Of a stretch of 64,000 nucleotides of DNA, positions 1-8,825 are shown piece by piece; the first letter of the stretch is position 1, and the number at the start of each line of letters is the position of its first letter. Position numbers and translations under genes: made by a program. The stretch comes from Neiella marina (lineage in GTDB: Bacteria > Pseudomonadota > Gammaproteobacteria > Enterobacterales > Neiellaceae): positions 124,001 to 188,000 of the forward strand of contig NZ_NGNS01000002.1 of the NCBI RefSeq assembly GCF_002165625.1, given 5' to 3'. The notes under the pieces are model-generated. The model did no database searches. It had not been told where the DNA came from and was given only the letters and a program-made list of their open reading frames with translations.

Positions 1-727
1 TGTACGAATATGCTTCAACACCAGTGCTTCCGCTTACCCCGTTGATAGTATCAATGATGCCTTTAGGAGTTGATTGGCTTAGTGGTGGAATATTGACTGT
101 TGAAGTGCCTTGGTGTCCGGTGATTTCTAAAGTCGTGGCTGGTAGTGCTGGGTAAATCGGGGCATGAGTGGGGTAGGACTGTCTACCTCCCCAAAAGGGC
201 GTAGCATCGTAGTGAGTTCCTAGTGAACTTGCGGACATCTCCGGAATCGTGACATCGATAGTTTCGTTGGCATTGGCACCCACCTGAAAGGCCTTAGCGC
301 CAAATGAACCATCTAATAATTTCTGATCGCCAAATGAGGTAGTTTCGGCAATTCGGTCAATTTCCTTTTGAAGCTGAGCAATCTCTTCCTGAATCGCCTT
401 CCTATCGCTTGATGAGTTAGTGCCGTTTGCAGACTGCAAGGCCAAATCGCGCATACGTTGCAGAATGTTCGTTGTCTCTTGTAACGCCCCCTCTGCCGTT
501 TGTGCCATCGAGATACCATCATTGGCATTTCTGATCGCCACATTCATTCCATTGATGTTGGACGTGAGCCGATTAGAGATCTGCATACCCGCAGCATCAT
601 CTTTCGCTGAATTTATGCGAAGGCCAGAGCTTAATCGAGTCATCGAGGTGTTCAGTGCATCACCCGTTGACCGAAGATTCCTCTGAGCGTTAATAGCTGC
701 CGAATTGGTAATGATTGATGAGGTCAT
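1..727 (-). CDS. Flagellin, N-terminal part (runs off the left edge)
   Basis: This is the filament subunit of the flagellum, exported by the flagellar type III apparatus. Reading down from the ATG at 727, the frame is open for 242 codons to the window edge. It begins [18 protein letters not shown] and continues with the D0/D1 heptads typical of flagellins, including [38 protein letters not shown] and [14 protein letters not shown]. The conserved region ends near residue 150 at [11 protein letters not shown]. After it the sequence becomes variable (Tyr/Pro/Thr-rich), as expected for the surface-exposed D2/D3 region. The C-terminal D1/D0 part lies outside the window. The symbol (fliC or flaA) cannot be decided from this part. 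The family call is secure. Confidence 0.95.
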   Translation of the reverse strand, partial: MTSSIITNSAAINAQRNLRSTGDALNTSMTRLSSGLRINSAKDDAAGMQISNRLTSNINGMNVAIRNANDGISMAQTAEGALQETTNILQRMRDLALQSANGTNSSSDRKAIQEEIAQLQKEIDRIAETTSFGDQKLLDGSFGAKAFQVGANANETIDVTIPEMSASSLGTHYDATPFWGGRQSYPTHAPIYPALPATTLEITGHQGTSTVNIPPLSQSTPKGIIDTINGVSGSTGVEAYSY

Positions 728-867
728 AGCTTAATTTCGAAGTCCGTTTCTTGCTTCTCGTGTTCCGGCAGGGCATTGCCGCTTTTTTGACTATGGGAGT
801 TAAGAAGCAAAAATCGCTCCAAATGTACCGAAAAGGTATATTTGTGTTGATCGCATATTGTGCGCAC

Positions 868-1143
868 ATGAAAGCGATATACGATTCGAACTACAGAAAG
901 CTAATTGGTTGGCTTGCGGCAGAGCGCAAATTTAAGAGCGTTACGCAAGAGGAGCTGGCTAGTGCTTTGAAATATCCGAGTCACAACTACATCAGCAAGA
1001 TTGAAACGTTTGACAAGAAACTGAGTCTGGTTGAATACGTTCGCTTCTGTGAAGTACTCGAACTAGACCCCAGAGAAGGTATCGAGCTTTTAATGACTCA
1101 CCCCATACCTGAATTTCGTGCTGATACGAAAGCTGAAACCTAA
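868..1143 (+). CDS. Small XRE-type helix-turn-helix protein
   Basis: A 91-residue protein with a Cro/C1-type helix-turn-helix of about 60 residues. The core is LIGWLAAERK, then TQEELASALKYPSHNYISKIE, then LSLVEYVRFCEVLELDP. This is the usual five-helix XRE layout, with the recognition helix near YISKIE. The open frame extends upstream to 751. I chose the ATG at 868 because the domain starts directly after it and the upstream residues look unlike coding sequence. No good ribosome binding site is visible. It stands alone between the flagellin gene (opposite strand) and the tRNA operon. Its target is unknown; autoregulation or a phage/plasmid relic are both possible. Confidence 0.7.
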   Translation: MKAIYDSNYRKLIGWLAAERKFKSVTQEELASALKYPSHNYISKIETFDKKLSLVEYVRFCEVLELDPREGIELLMTHPIPEFRADTKAET

Positions 1144-1265
1144 CTAAAAGCAATTTCCCTAGTGCGTGTATCGATACTGCTCTTTGAAAGTAGGGCGGTA
1201 GTTTTGTTGTTCTTGGTCGTTATTAAACAGAGTAGGGGAGGGGTAAATGCTTGCAAAGTTTAGAT

Positions 1266-1298
1266 ACAAAAAGGCCCCGTCCAAATGGACAGGGCCTA
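1266..1298 (-). terminator. Rho-independent terminator of the tRNA operon
   Basis: Read on the minus strand, AGGCCCTGTCC and GGACGGGGCCT form a strong GC-rich stem around a short loop, followed by a run of five T. It lies just downstream of tRNA-Phe, so it should end the Thr-Phe tRNA transcript. Confidence 0.85.
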
Positions 1299-1304
1299 TT
1301 GTAG

Positions 1305-1380
1305 TGGTGCCCAGAGGCGGAATCGAACCACCGACACGGGGATTTTCAATCCCCTGCTCTACCGACTGAGCTATCTGGGC
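1305..1380 (-). tRNA. tRNA-Phe (GAA)
   Basis: On the minus strand this is a 76-nt cloverleaf starting GCCCAGATAGCTCAG and ending with an encoded CCA. The acceptor arms GCCCAGA/TCTGGGC pair, the anticodon stem is GGGGA/TCCCC, the loop TTGAAAA gives anticodon GAA, and the T arm contains GGTTCGATTCC. It is the last tRNA of a minus-strand Thr-Phe operon and is followed by a terminator. Its 5' half is repeated twice upstream (toward higher coordinates). Confidence 0.97.
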
Positions 1381-1518
1381 AAAACTTTTTTTCAAAGATT
1401 CGTTGAAACGTCTTCTTTGAAACTTTGCAAAACTTTGCATGAAGTTTTGCGGTATTACTATTCGCTTTTTATAAATAACTCAGTAAGTTATCGCTTTTCA
1501 GGGCGAAGAGACTGTGTC

Positions 1519-1556
1519 TTTTCAATCCCCTGCTCTACCGACTGAGCTATCTGGGC
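1519..1556 (-). pseudogene. tRNA-Phe 5'-half fragment, copy 1
   Basis: Thirty-eight bases identical to the 5' half of the intact tRNA-Phe (1343-1380). They cover the acceptor 5' strand, D arm and anticodon stem/loop. The variable and T arms are missing, so no tRNA can be made. Confidence 0.9.
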
Positions 1557-1694
1557 AAAACTTTTTTTCAAAGATTCGTTGAAACGTCGTCTTTGAAACT
1601 TTGCAAAACTTTGCATGAAGTTTTGTGGTATTACTATTCGCTTTTTATTGATAACTCAGTAAGTTATCGGTTTTCAGGGTGAAGAGACTGTGTC

Positions 1695-1732
1695 TTTTCA
1701 ATCCCCTGCTCTACCGACTGAGCTATCTGGGC
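1695..1732 (-). pseudogene. tRNA-Phe 5'-half fragment, copy 2
   Basis: A second identical 38-base 5' half of tRNA-Phe, 176 bp from copy 1. It lies only 7 bp from the tRNA-Thr 3' end. That spacing probably reflects the original Thr-Phe spacer before the duplications. Confidence 0.9.
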
Positions 1733-1739
1733 GAATAAA

Positions 1740-1815
<76 letters not shown>

Positions 1816-1908
1816 ACACTAAAACTGGTTTGCTTTAGCAAGCTTTATTCGCTTGTCTTCACGGATGCGCTTTTCATCTGAAATGCTGTTCCGCTGCAAC
1901 GGGGCGCT

Positions 1909-1937
1909 ATTAAACTGATTTTGCCGGACTAAGTCAA
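1909..1937 (-). promoter_or_regulatory. Sigma-70 promoter of the tRNA operon
   Basis: On the minus strand there is a perfect -35 TTGACT, a 17-bp spacer and a -10 TTTAAT. They are followed by a GC-rich discriminator (GCGCCCCG), the hallmark of stringently controlled stable RNA promoters. It lies about 95 bp upstream of tRNA-Thr. Confidence 0.75.
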
Positions 1938-2403
1938 CAGCTTTTTTTACAGTTTTTTTTAAAGGTTCAAAGTTTGCGCATTTCTGCCGTTATTGCTGAT
2001 GTTTTGTTCACATTTCGTAGTTGTTTTAGCCTAAGGTGAGGTAATGCTGGGATTGCGTTGGGGAAAAACACGGGTTTTAGGGCCTAGCGAATACATACAA
2101 AGTCGATGGCATGTTCCCAATACACGTTATGTTAGGCCCGTGCTAAGGGGGTAAACTCTATTTTAGTTGCTTCGCTCGCTTTGTTAGTTGGCATATACAG
2201 CAAGCACTTGGTTAATTTATTCGTAATAGTTTTTATCGTTCATCAAAATATGCTCCTCATTCGTAGCATGCTGACGATGCTTGCTGGTTATAGCATTAAA
2301 ACCTTCTCTTGGTGCTGCATCAATAACCCATCAGCCGAAGCTAGAGACTATTCAGGAATTTGTTTTTAGCGTCATGTTTTTCGTTCTTATACAAATTTTG
2401 CAT
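1938..2403. other. Intergenic stretch, no gene supported
   Basis: Nothing convincing is coded here. A 62-codon open frame at 2181-2369 lacks a ribosome binding site and any recognisable composition. A dyad GGGCCTA (2080-2086) / TAGGCCC (2133-2139) is present, of unknown meaning. The right end is the promoter region of the epimerase gene. Confidence 0.5.
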
Positions 2404-2417
2404 TGAAAACGATTTCA
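2404..2417. promoter_or_regulatory. LacI-family operator (locus motif)
   Basis: TGAAAACGATTTCA lies 50 bp upstream of the epimerase start. It has the central CG and near-palindromic arms of LacI/GalR-family operators. The identical 14-mer occurs before the TonB receptor (20557) and, in reverse, before the LacI gene at 30576-31592 (31690). Confidence 0.7.
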
Positions 2418-2467
2418 CTGAAGTCTAATCTTATAGTCATTAAGAACTTTAATAGTCAAATTCGCTG

Positions 2468-3616
2468 ATGAATGCCGAACAGTTAAAAACAGCCTTGTTG
2501 GAAGAAATGCGCGTCTGCATTCTGCCATTTTGGATGTACAAGGCAAGCGATCAGCAGCATGGCGGCTATTGGGGGACCGTCAAGAATAATGGCTACATTG
2601 ACAAGCAAGCCGATAAAGGGGGCATTTTGCATGCCCGTTTGCTTTGGGCATTTAGTAAATCCTATCAGGCACTTGGTCATCAAAGTTATGGTGAACACGC
2701 AACTAGAACGAATTGGTTTATACAGCGCTACTTAACCAATGAATCGCACTCTGAATTGTATTGGAGCACCCAGCAACGTAGTCAATTCGGGTGTCACGAG
2801 GATTGGTTGATAACTCAGGCTTACTATTTATTTGCCCTGTCTGCTTTCGCTCATGTTGAGCCCACTGCTGTGCAAACTGCTCAGCAGGTATTCAACCACA
2901 TCTTGCCTGCCATTGAACAAAGCGCCGAGCAATCTGGTAGCGCGGGTGAATTATGGCGTAGCTACCTTCATTTGCTTGAGGCGCTTGACGGTTACTTGCT
3001 TCTAATTCCTGATAATGAGAAAGCGAAAGCTGTTGTAACTCGGTTGCTAGAACGAGCCCTCGCTTTGCTCAGTGCCCTAACTGAAGACGACAAAGAGTTA
3101 CTCAACTGGGGGCGTATCGGCGCTACATCTTGGCTATTGAAGCAGTTTGCTAAGCGCTATGGCTGCGGCTCTTTGCGGCCGAAACTGTTTGCAGAAAGTG
3201 ATCACTTACAAGACTTGGTGGCGCAGCAAATTGCTGCTACCTCCAATCATGGGATTGCTCTGAATAGCACTGTTGAAGTGCGTTATGGCTGGGTACAGGC
3301 CGAAGCGCTTGCCAGTCTTTTTTATAACTGGCAAGCGAACCCCAGCGAAGAAAAGTGGCAGCGGCTAGTTAGCCACTGGCAGTTTATCTCCGACTTTATC
3401 AGCGATCGGCAATATGGCGAATGGCAATTGCGGGTCACAGGGCAAACGAGCCCGCATGTAGCGGCTGCTGGAAATCTAGAAAAAGCAGGTTTTTGGAAGT
3501 GCCCTTATCACAATTTTCGCGCCTGCCTAACGGTTTACAACGAACTTTCTCAATTAGACAGACAAGAACAAAAGGCAGTCACAAGCCGGAAAGCCGTGTT
3601 AGAGTCGCTGAGGTAA
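2468..3616 (+). CDS. AGE-family epimerase, probably cellobiose 2-epimerase
   Basis: This is a cytoplasmic (alpha/alpha)6-barrel epimerase of the N-acylglucosamine 2-epimerase superfamily, 382 residues. Cellobiose 2-epimerases convert the reducing glucose of cello- or manno-oligosaccharides to mannose and back. Motifs seen include GGYWGTV near the start, KGGILHARLLWAFS around residue 50, HLLEALDGYL around 175, GWVQAEALASLFY around 280, GEWQLRVTG and KAGFWKCPYHNFR near the C-terminus, with no signal peptide. The last region carries the conserved Trp/His block of the family. The locus operator stands directly upstream, and the neighbouring genes degrade beta-glucan. This favours cellobiose over N-acetylglucosamine as substrate. 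Mannose isomerase or another AGE activity cannot be excluded. The start is the first ATG; no clear ribosome binding site is visible. Confidence 0.8.
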   Translation: MNAEQLKTALLEEMRVCILPFWMYKASDQQHGGYWGTVKNNGYIDKQADKGGILHARLLWAFSKSYQALGHQSYGEHATRTNWFIQRYLTNESHSELYWSTQQRSQFGCHEDWLITQAYYLFALSAFAHVEPTAVQTAQQVFNHILPAIEQSAEQSGSAGELWRSYLHLLEALDGYLLLIPDNEKAKAVVTRLLERALALLSALTEDDKELLNWGRIGATSWLLKQFAKRYGCGSLRPKLFAESDHLQDLVAQQIAATSNHGIALNSTVEVRYGWVQAEALASLFYNWQANPSEEKWQRLVSHWQFISDFISDRQYGEWQLRVTGQTSPHVAAAGNLEKAGFWKCPYHNFRACLTVYNELSQLDRQEQKAVTSRKAVLESLR

Positions 3617-4170
3617 GAGTCTCTGAGCACTTTGCCGCCAAAGTCGGTTACTGGTGTTGGTTCGCTGCTCATTCACCCTGCTCAGCTACGCTTCGAACGG
3701 TGAGCCTGCAACCACAACACGGAGGAACAGAGCGATGGTATTTTCGTCGAGGAATGCTGTGCTCACGTAGGCGAAAATTAAGCCGTCATGGTAGCTTACG
3801 GCCACCATAGGTTTGAATGTCTTGCCACCTCCGCACCTGACATTCTAGCTCTGAATACAAGGAATACGACGCCCGCAACGTCATGTTTTGATTAACTTCA
3901 TAGCGGGCTTCTACAACAACAGTTTAGGGTTGGAACGAGTTCATTGGGGGCTACTGATTAAATGGGCTGCCATTAGAACACTACAGATTTGCTCACTCAA
4001 AACTGACTAGGAAAGAACGATCCCGCTATGTAGTATTGATATATCAAACTATCTTGATAAACAAGAAATAGCGTGATAGCCCTCATGGACTGAGTAAATC
4101 AAACTTAACAAAGGGTGAGAAACAAAACTAATATCGACTTATCCTACGCTTTGCTGTTTACCTCATAATA
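3617..4170. other. Intergenic stretch, no gene supported
   Basis: A frame that overlaps the end of the epimerase continues to 3810 but has no family character. The stretch contains AT-rich dyads (around 4030-4065) and presumably the promoter of the LacI-type gene. No terminator with a T tract is seen after the epimerase. Confidence 0.4.
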
Positions 4171-5175
4171 ATGAAAAAAAAGTCCTCCACGATTTACGAT
4201 GTGGCTAGGCTCGCTGGTGTATCACCCAGTACCGTCACACGCTTTCTAAACCGCACTACTTATGTATCAGAAGAGAAAAGTGAACGCATAGAGGATGCCG
4301 TAAAAAAGACCGGTTATAAGCCCAGCTTCCAAATGCAACAGGATTTAAGTCGACGTTCTATGACCATTGGCCTGTTACTTCAACATCCTGATAGCCCATA
4401 TACCTCCACCATCGTCAACGATATGGAAAAAACGCTGATCAGCAAGGGTTATTCTTTAGTTATGTCGTCTGGGCATTGGCAAAATAATATTGGAAATCAT
4501 GCAGTTGATTATCTAACTAAAAGCAATGTTGACGGCATCATTATCATTACCGGCAACTTAGATAACCAAAAAATCCTCGCGACAGCCAAGCAGCTCCCTG
4601 TCGTCACTGTGGGCTACGACATAGAAGGAGACAACATCTGTTCACTCAACCTTGATAATGTCATGGGAGGTTATATCGCGACTCTTCATCTATTGCAGCA
4701 AGGTCATACAAACATCGCACATATTGGTGGAATATCTTCCCAGCCCGATGCAATTGCACGTTTTGACGGCTATAAACGGGCACTTGGTGAAGCTAGCATT
4801 CCTATCAATTCCAAACTGGTCAAAAGTGGCGATTTTGGCATGGAATCGGGCTACAGTGCAACAAAAGACCTGATCGAATCTAGGGTCTATTTTTCCGCAA
4901 TTTTTGCCGCTAATGATCTCACCGCTTATGGCGCTATCAAGGCACTGCATGACAATGGCCTTAAGGTTCCCGAAGACGTTTCCGTGCTTGGTTTTGACGA
5001 CTTGCCCACTTCAAAATACTTTACTCCTGCTCTCACCACACTAAGGCAACCTATTGAAGAGATTGGAACTATGTGTGCAAATTCTATTCTGAGCATGGTT
5101 TTGAAAGGCCAATATGAGGCTCGAGTGCCACCCATAGACTTAATAATCCGCCAGTCAACAAAGTCTATTTGGTAA
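4171..5175 (+). CDS. LacI-family transcriptional regulator (1)
   Basis: A 334-residue DNA-binding repressor. The N-terminal LacI helix-turn-helix TIYDVARLAGVSPSTVTRFLN is followed by the hinge region. Next comes a periplasmic-binding-protein-like sensor domain with HPDSPYTSTIVNDMEKTL, NVDGIIIITG, GHTNIAHIGG, AIFAANDLTAYGAIKAL and the C-terminal VLGFDDLPTSKYFTPALTT. An odd feature is Thr-Arg in the recognition helix (STVTRFLN), where most relatives have STVSRVLN. It sits between the epimerase and the GH9 gene on the same strand. It is a candidate local controller, responding to a cello-oligosaccharide or a sugar derived from it. The ligand and operator are inferred, not shown. The start ATG opens directly onto the HTH; no strong Shine-Dalgarno sequence is visible. 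Confidence 0.9.
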   Translation: MKKKSSTIYDVARLAGVSPSTVTRFLNRTTYVSEEKSERIEDAVKKTGYKPSFQMQQDLSRRSMTIGLLLQHPDSPYTSTIVNDMEKTLISKGYSLVMSSGHWQNNIGNHAVDYLTKSNVDGIIIITGNLDNQKILATAKQLPVVTVGYDIEGDNICSLNLDNVMGGYIATLHLLQQGHTNIAHIGGISSQPDAIARFDGYKRALGEASIPINSKLVKSGDFGMESGYSATKDLIESRVYFSAIFAANDLTAYGAIKALHDNGLKVPEDVSVLGFDDLPTSKYFTPALTTLRQPIEEIGTMCANSILSMVLKGQYEARVPPIDLIIRQSTKSIW

Positions 5176-5237
5176 TACTGGTACTTTTTTCATACAGCTA
5201 GGGAACCAGCGATCAAGTCGATAGTATCGCTTAAACG

Positions 5238-5256
5238 AATTCGACGAAGTCGAATT
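5238..5256. repeat. Inverted repeat after LacI gene
   Basis: AATTCGAC and GTCGAATT are separated by 3 bp. A stem can form, but no T tract follows. It could be an operator or a decayed terminal repeat of the insertion sequence remnant beside it. Confidence 0.4.
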
Positions 5257-5326
5257 ATCCAAATATTCAGCTCTAAAACAGCCTGTTTCTCCTGGTATTC
5301 TGGCCTTTCAGCCTTTACTCCATGTT

Positions 5327-5425
5327 TTAGGCACACTTCACCTGCGAAAGCAGCATCTGGTCGACCCGCGCCAAGTTGGCCAGTCCGAATAACATGTCCA
5401 GTTGGTTGTCGTTTTTCTTCAGCCC
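5327..5425 (-). pseudogene. Remnant of an IS5-type transposase C-terminus
   Basis: On the minus strand a short frame reads GLKKNDNQLDMLFGLANLAR followed by VDQMLL and a stop. It resembles the C-terminal catalytic-Lys region (Y-x-GL-x-KN, then LF-x-L-x-NL) of IS5-group DDE transposases. The frame upstream is closed by a stop directly before it. A neighbouring frame continues with GEVCLKHGVKAE, suggesting at least one frameshift. No intact insertion sequence is present. The stretch 5176-5700 otherwise holds only the promoter region of the GH9 gene. Confidence 0.45.
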
Positions 5426-5703
5426 TTTTTACCTTCTTTGGGCATATGCCCTTCTGAGGACGTTCAATTGTAATGCCGTTGGGTTTCTAGAGAAGACTTG
5501 TCGATTCAGTGCGTATGTCACAGTTAGGCTCTCATAACCCACGAATACATGCACGATGTTTCATGAAGAGCAAATACAAAGCGATTAAATTCACAATATA
5601 GATGAAGAACCCAAATGGTCGTTTGTCTAGTGATTTTTTTTCATTATCTTGGGGCAGCGATAAGAAACGTGAATTGATTGTCCGAATACTAGAGGAATGT
5701 GAC

Positions 5704-8700
5704 ATGATGGCTTTGAATAAAGTTCCTGCGACCCGCAGCCTAATTGCAAGATCTGTATGCGCAGCTGTAGCTATTTTAACCACTTCGGCTATCGCTGCTG
5801 AAGGTAACCCTCGTGTTAACCAATTAGGTTACCTTCCTCAAGCGCAGAAAATTGCCACTTATGCAACCAACCAAAACTCACCTTTAAACTGGCAACTTCG
5901 CCAAGGAAATACCCTCATTAGCAGTGGTCAAACGATCGTTAAAGGTCACGATGCAGCTTCTGGTGAGCACGTACACCACATCGATTTTACTAGTGTTGAT
6001 GTCTCCGCTGGTGATTTACGCCTAATTGTCGGTGCTGACCAAAGTTATCCATTTAACATCGATGCAGATCAATTTACAGGTTTGGCGTACGATGCGATTA
6101 AGTACTTCTACCACAACCGTTCAGGTATTGAAATTAAAACAGAATTCACTGGTGGGGGGTTAGGCAGTTTTGCCAACTCATCAGAGTGGGCTCGCCCCGC
6201 TGGTCACTTGAACCAAGGTGCAAACAAAGGTGATTTTGGCAGTCAATGTTGGCCTGGTACTTGTAGCTACTCGCTAGACGTTCCATACGGTTGGTATGAT
6301 GCGGGTGACCACGGTAAATACGTAGTAAATGGTGGTATCTCAGTATTTAAATTAGCAAATATGTTTGAAGCATCAAAACATCTACGCGGTACTGAGGCTC
6401 GTTTTGCTGATGGCACATTAAACATTCCAGAAAGTGGTAACGGCGTTGATGATATCTTAGATGAAATCCGCTGGCAGATGGAATTCATGTTAAATATGCA
6501 AGTACCAGAGGGCCAACCAAAAGCGGGCATGGTGCATCATAAAGTCACGGATAAGAACTGGACGGGTATTCCAACGCTACCCCATGCAGATACCCAAGAG
6601 CGTCTATTAACCCCTCCTTCTACAGCGGCAACACTTAACGTCGCAGCAACAGGAGCCCAATGTTACCGTCTGTTTAAAGATATCGACTCGGCATTTGCAA
6701 GCAAATGTATTTCGGTGGCTGAACGTGCTTGGGCAGCCGCAAAACAAAATCCAAATGTTGTTTTACCAGACGGTGTTTATAACACAGGTGGTGGTGAGTA
6801 CGGCGATAGTAACTTGCATGATGAGTTTCAGTGGGCAGCGGCTGAACTTTATATTTCAACAGGTAAGGCACAATACGCAGGTGAAATTGACCTCGCCAGC
6901 ATTACCTCTGGGCAATACAATTGGCAAGAGACTGGTATTGCTGGTGTAATGTCATTGGCTACAGTACCAGCCGTTCACACTGCAGGTCTAATGGCCGAAG
7001 CACGTCAAAAACTAAAAGATATTGCTGATTACCGTCTGGGCATTGCGCATACTCAGGGTTACTTAACACCAACTAATGAAAGCGAGTTCTATTGGGGTTC
7101 AAATAACGTTATTGCTAATCAGCTTTCCATTATCGGTCTGGTATATGACTTCACTGGTGATGACAGCTACGCGCAAGCGGTTGGTTTTGGTGTTAACTAC
7201 CTATTAGGGCAAAATGCACTATCCAACTCGTACATTACTGGCCATGGTGAAAAACGCTCTGCACAACCTCACCATCGTTTCTGGGTAGGTGCGAAAGATA
7301 GCTCATTACCATGGGCACCTCCAGGTTCATTAGTTGGTGGTCCGAACGTAGGTCTTGAAGATGAGCTTTCTCGTAACGCGTTAAGTGGTTGTGAGCAATC
7401 TCGCCCACAGACCTGTTATCTTGATGATATTAAAGCATGGTCAACCAATGAAATTACGGTTAACTGGAACAGTGCACTGGCATGGGTAATGGCTTTCTGG
7501 GATGACTACGCAGGTAACGGCGCATTTGCTCCACAAGTTAGCATTGCCCAACCAACAGCTAACCAGAACTTCCCATCAGGTGCCGATGTGGTCGTCAAAG
7601 CCAACGCAAGTGACGAAGATGGTGAAGTTGTCGCAGTACGCTTCTACGTTGATGGTCAACTGCAAAGCGAAGACTTTACCGCGCCTTACGAGTTAGTCGC
7701 AACGGGTTTAAGCGATGGCTTACACAGTGTCACTGCAATTGCTGAAGATGATGACGTTCGTACCGCTGAAACTACAGTAGACTTCAGCGTGGGTGACCTA
7801 CCACCAGAAGCTATCTTCACGGTTGACAGCGATGCGTTAACGGTGACATTAAATGCGGCTGGTTCTTTCGACCCAGATGGCAATATCATCAGTTACCAGT
7901 GGGATCTAGGTGACGGTAATGTTGCAACGGGTGTTGAAGTCGAGCATACCTACGCGCTAGAGGGTGAATACACCGTATCACTTGTGGTCACGGATAACGA
8001 CGATGTGCAAGCAAGTTCAACAGCAACATTTGAAGTTAAAGAAAAACCACCGGTTACATTTAGCTGTGAAGTTGCTGGTCAACCTAAATTCGATATCTGG
8101 AATTCCGGTGCAATTATCCGTGATGTGAAAATTACCAACATCTCAGATACGGCTCTTGATGGTTGGTACGGTAAAATTGATACTCACGTAAATGTAACTA
8201 TTGCTGAAGCATGGGGCGGTAGTGCATCAGTTGCTGGTAATGTCGTAACGGTAAGCGGTAACGACACACTCGCACCCGGTGAGTTTGCACTGACAACCAT
8301 GAACATCAACCATGATGGAAACTTCAATTCTGCGGACTGTCTCCCATATGACGGCCAGAAGAAAGAAGATGATAAAGAGGAAGGTGATGAAATTGCATTT
8401 GTTGAAGCGGAAAGCTACACAGCGATGCAAGGTGTTGAAACTGAAACCACTACAGATGAAAACGGTGGTTTAAATGTCGGTTGGTTAGACAATGGCGACT
8501 GGATGGCTTATGCACCAATCACTATTCCAGCATCAGGTGAGTACATCATCGAATACCGCGTAGCGGGTGAGGGTACGATACAGTTTGAATTATTTGGTGG
8601 TGGCGCTGTATTTGGTCAAAAAGCCTTTGCTATCAACCGTGGTTGGCAAGGTTGGGAAACTGTTTCTCATACTGTAACCCTGACTGAGGGAACCCATGAG

Positions 8701-8766
8701 TTCGCTCTTGCCGTTATACAAGGTGGATTCAACATCAACTGGTTTAAAATTACGAAAGTAGAATAA
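5704..8766 (+). CDS. Secreted modular GH9 endoglucanase with Ig-like, PKD, CBM2-like and CBM6-like domains
   Basis: This endo-beta-1,4-glucanase cuts cellulose or mixed-linkage glucan outside the cell. I chose the ATG at 5704 (1020 residues) because GAGGA stands 7 bases upstream and it opens a signal peptide (ARSVCAAVAILTTSAIAAEG); the frame itself is open from 5602. The domain order is: N-terminal CelD-type Ig domain (about 30-115), GH9 catalytic domain (about 125-595), an Ig-like domain (about 610-695), a PKD domain (about 700-780), a CBM2-like domain starting FSCEVAGQPKFDIW (about 784-880), an acidic linker (KKEDDKEEGDE), and a CBM6-like domain starting FVEAESYTAMQG (899-1020). Catalytic landmarks are YDAGDHGKY (Asp199/Asp202), QPHHRFW (His523) and TNEITVNWN (Glu583, general acid). 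Two carbohydrate-binding modules of different type are notable. Confidence 0.93.
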   Translation: MMALNKVPATRSLIARSVCAAVAILTTSAIAAEGNPRVNQLGYLPQAQKIATYATNQNSPLNWQLRQGNTLISSGQTIVKGHDAASGEHVHHIDFTSVDVSAGDLRLIVGADQSYPFNIDADQFTGLAYDAIKYFYHNRSGIEIKTEFTGGGLGSFANSSEWARPAGHLNQGANKGDFGSQCWPGTCSYSLDVPYGWYDAGDHGKYVVNGGISVFKLANMFEASKHLRGTEARFADGTLNIPESGNGVDDILDEIRWQMEFMLNMQVPEGQPKAGMVHHKVTDKNWTGIPTLPHADTQERLLTPPSTAATLNVAATGAQCYRLFKDIDSAFASKCISVAERAWAAAKQNPNVVLPDGVYNTGGGEYGDSNLHDEFQWAAAELYISTGKAQYAGEIDLASITSGQYNWQETGIAGVMSLATVPAVHTAGLMAEARQKLKDIADYRLGIAHTQGYLTPTNESEFYWGSNNVIANQLSIIGLVYDFTGDDSYAQAVGFGVNYLLGQNALSNSYITGHGEKRSAQPHHRFWVGAKDSSLPWAPPGSLVGGPNVGLEDELSRNALSGCEQSRPQTCYLDDIKAWSTNEITVNWNSALAWVMAFWDDYAGNGAFAPQVSIAQPTANQNFPSGADVVVKANASDEDGEVVAVRFYVDGQLQSEDFTAPYELVATGLSDGLHSVTAIAEDDDVRTAETTVDFSVGDLPPEAIFTVDSDALTVTLNAAGSFDPDGNIISYQWDLGDGNVATGVEVEHTYALEGEYTVSLVVTDNDDVQASSTATFEVKEKPPVTFSCEVAGQPKFDIWNSGAIIRDVKITNISDTALDGWYGKIDTHVNVTIAEAWGGSASVAGNVVTVSGNDTLAPGEFALTTMNINHDGNFNSADCLPYDGQKKEDDKEEGDEIAFVEAESYTAMQGVETETTTDENGGLNVGWLDNGDWMAYAPITIPASGEYIIEYRVAGEGTIQFELFGGGAVFGQKAFAINRGWQGWETVSHTVTLTEGTHEFALAVIQGGFNINWFKITKVE

Positions 8767-8798
8767 GTTAGAACTTATTCAAAAAGTAAGTATTGAAG

Positions 8799-8825
8799 AA
8801 CCTCACAGCAATGTGAGGTTTTTTC
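8799..8825 (+). terminator. Rho-independent terminator after the GH9 gene
   Basis: AACCTCACA pairs with TGTGAGGTT around a 4-base loop, followed by a T tract. It lies 33 bp after the GH9 stop codon. Confidence 0.9.

Larger units (their letters stand above)
1381..1732 (-). repeat. Two tandem 176-bp repeats built on the tRNA-Phe 5' half
   Basis: Positions 1381-1556 and 1557-1732 are two copies of the same 176-bp unit, differing at only a handful of bases by eye. Each unit ends with the last 38 bases of the tRNA-Phe gene as written on the plus strand (its 5' end up to and including the anticodon loop). The rest is a 138-bp AT-rich spacer. They sit between tRNA-Thr and the intact tRNA-Phe, inside the same transcript. 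The pattern suggests repeated recombination at a tRNA attachment site or slippage duplication. Confidence 0.9.

Noticed and set aside
751-867. Upstream extension of the small HTH gene
   Set aside because: The residues before the ATG at 868 do not resemble the HTH family, and the plus-strand hairpin with a T run at about 768-790 suggests non-coding DNA.
2080-2139. attC-like integron site (GCCTAGC / GTTAGGC, 56 bp)
   Set aside because: The outer boxes fit loosely but inner L boxes and a cassette or integrase are missing. A single short dyad does not support an integron.
2181-2369. 62-codon open frame
   Set aside because: No ribosome binding site, no domain, and an odd amino-acid make-up; probably chance.
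3421-3810. 129-codon frame overlapping the epimerase
   Set aside because: It overlaps the conserved C-terminus of the epimerase in another frame and has no family pattern.
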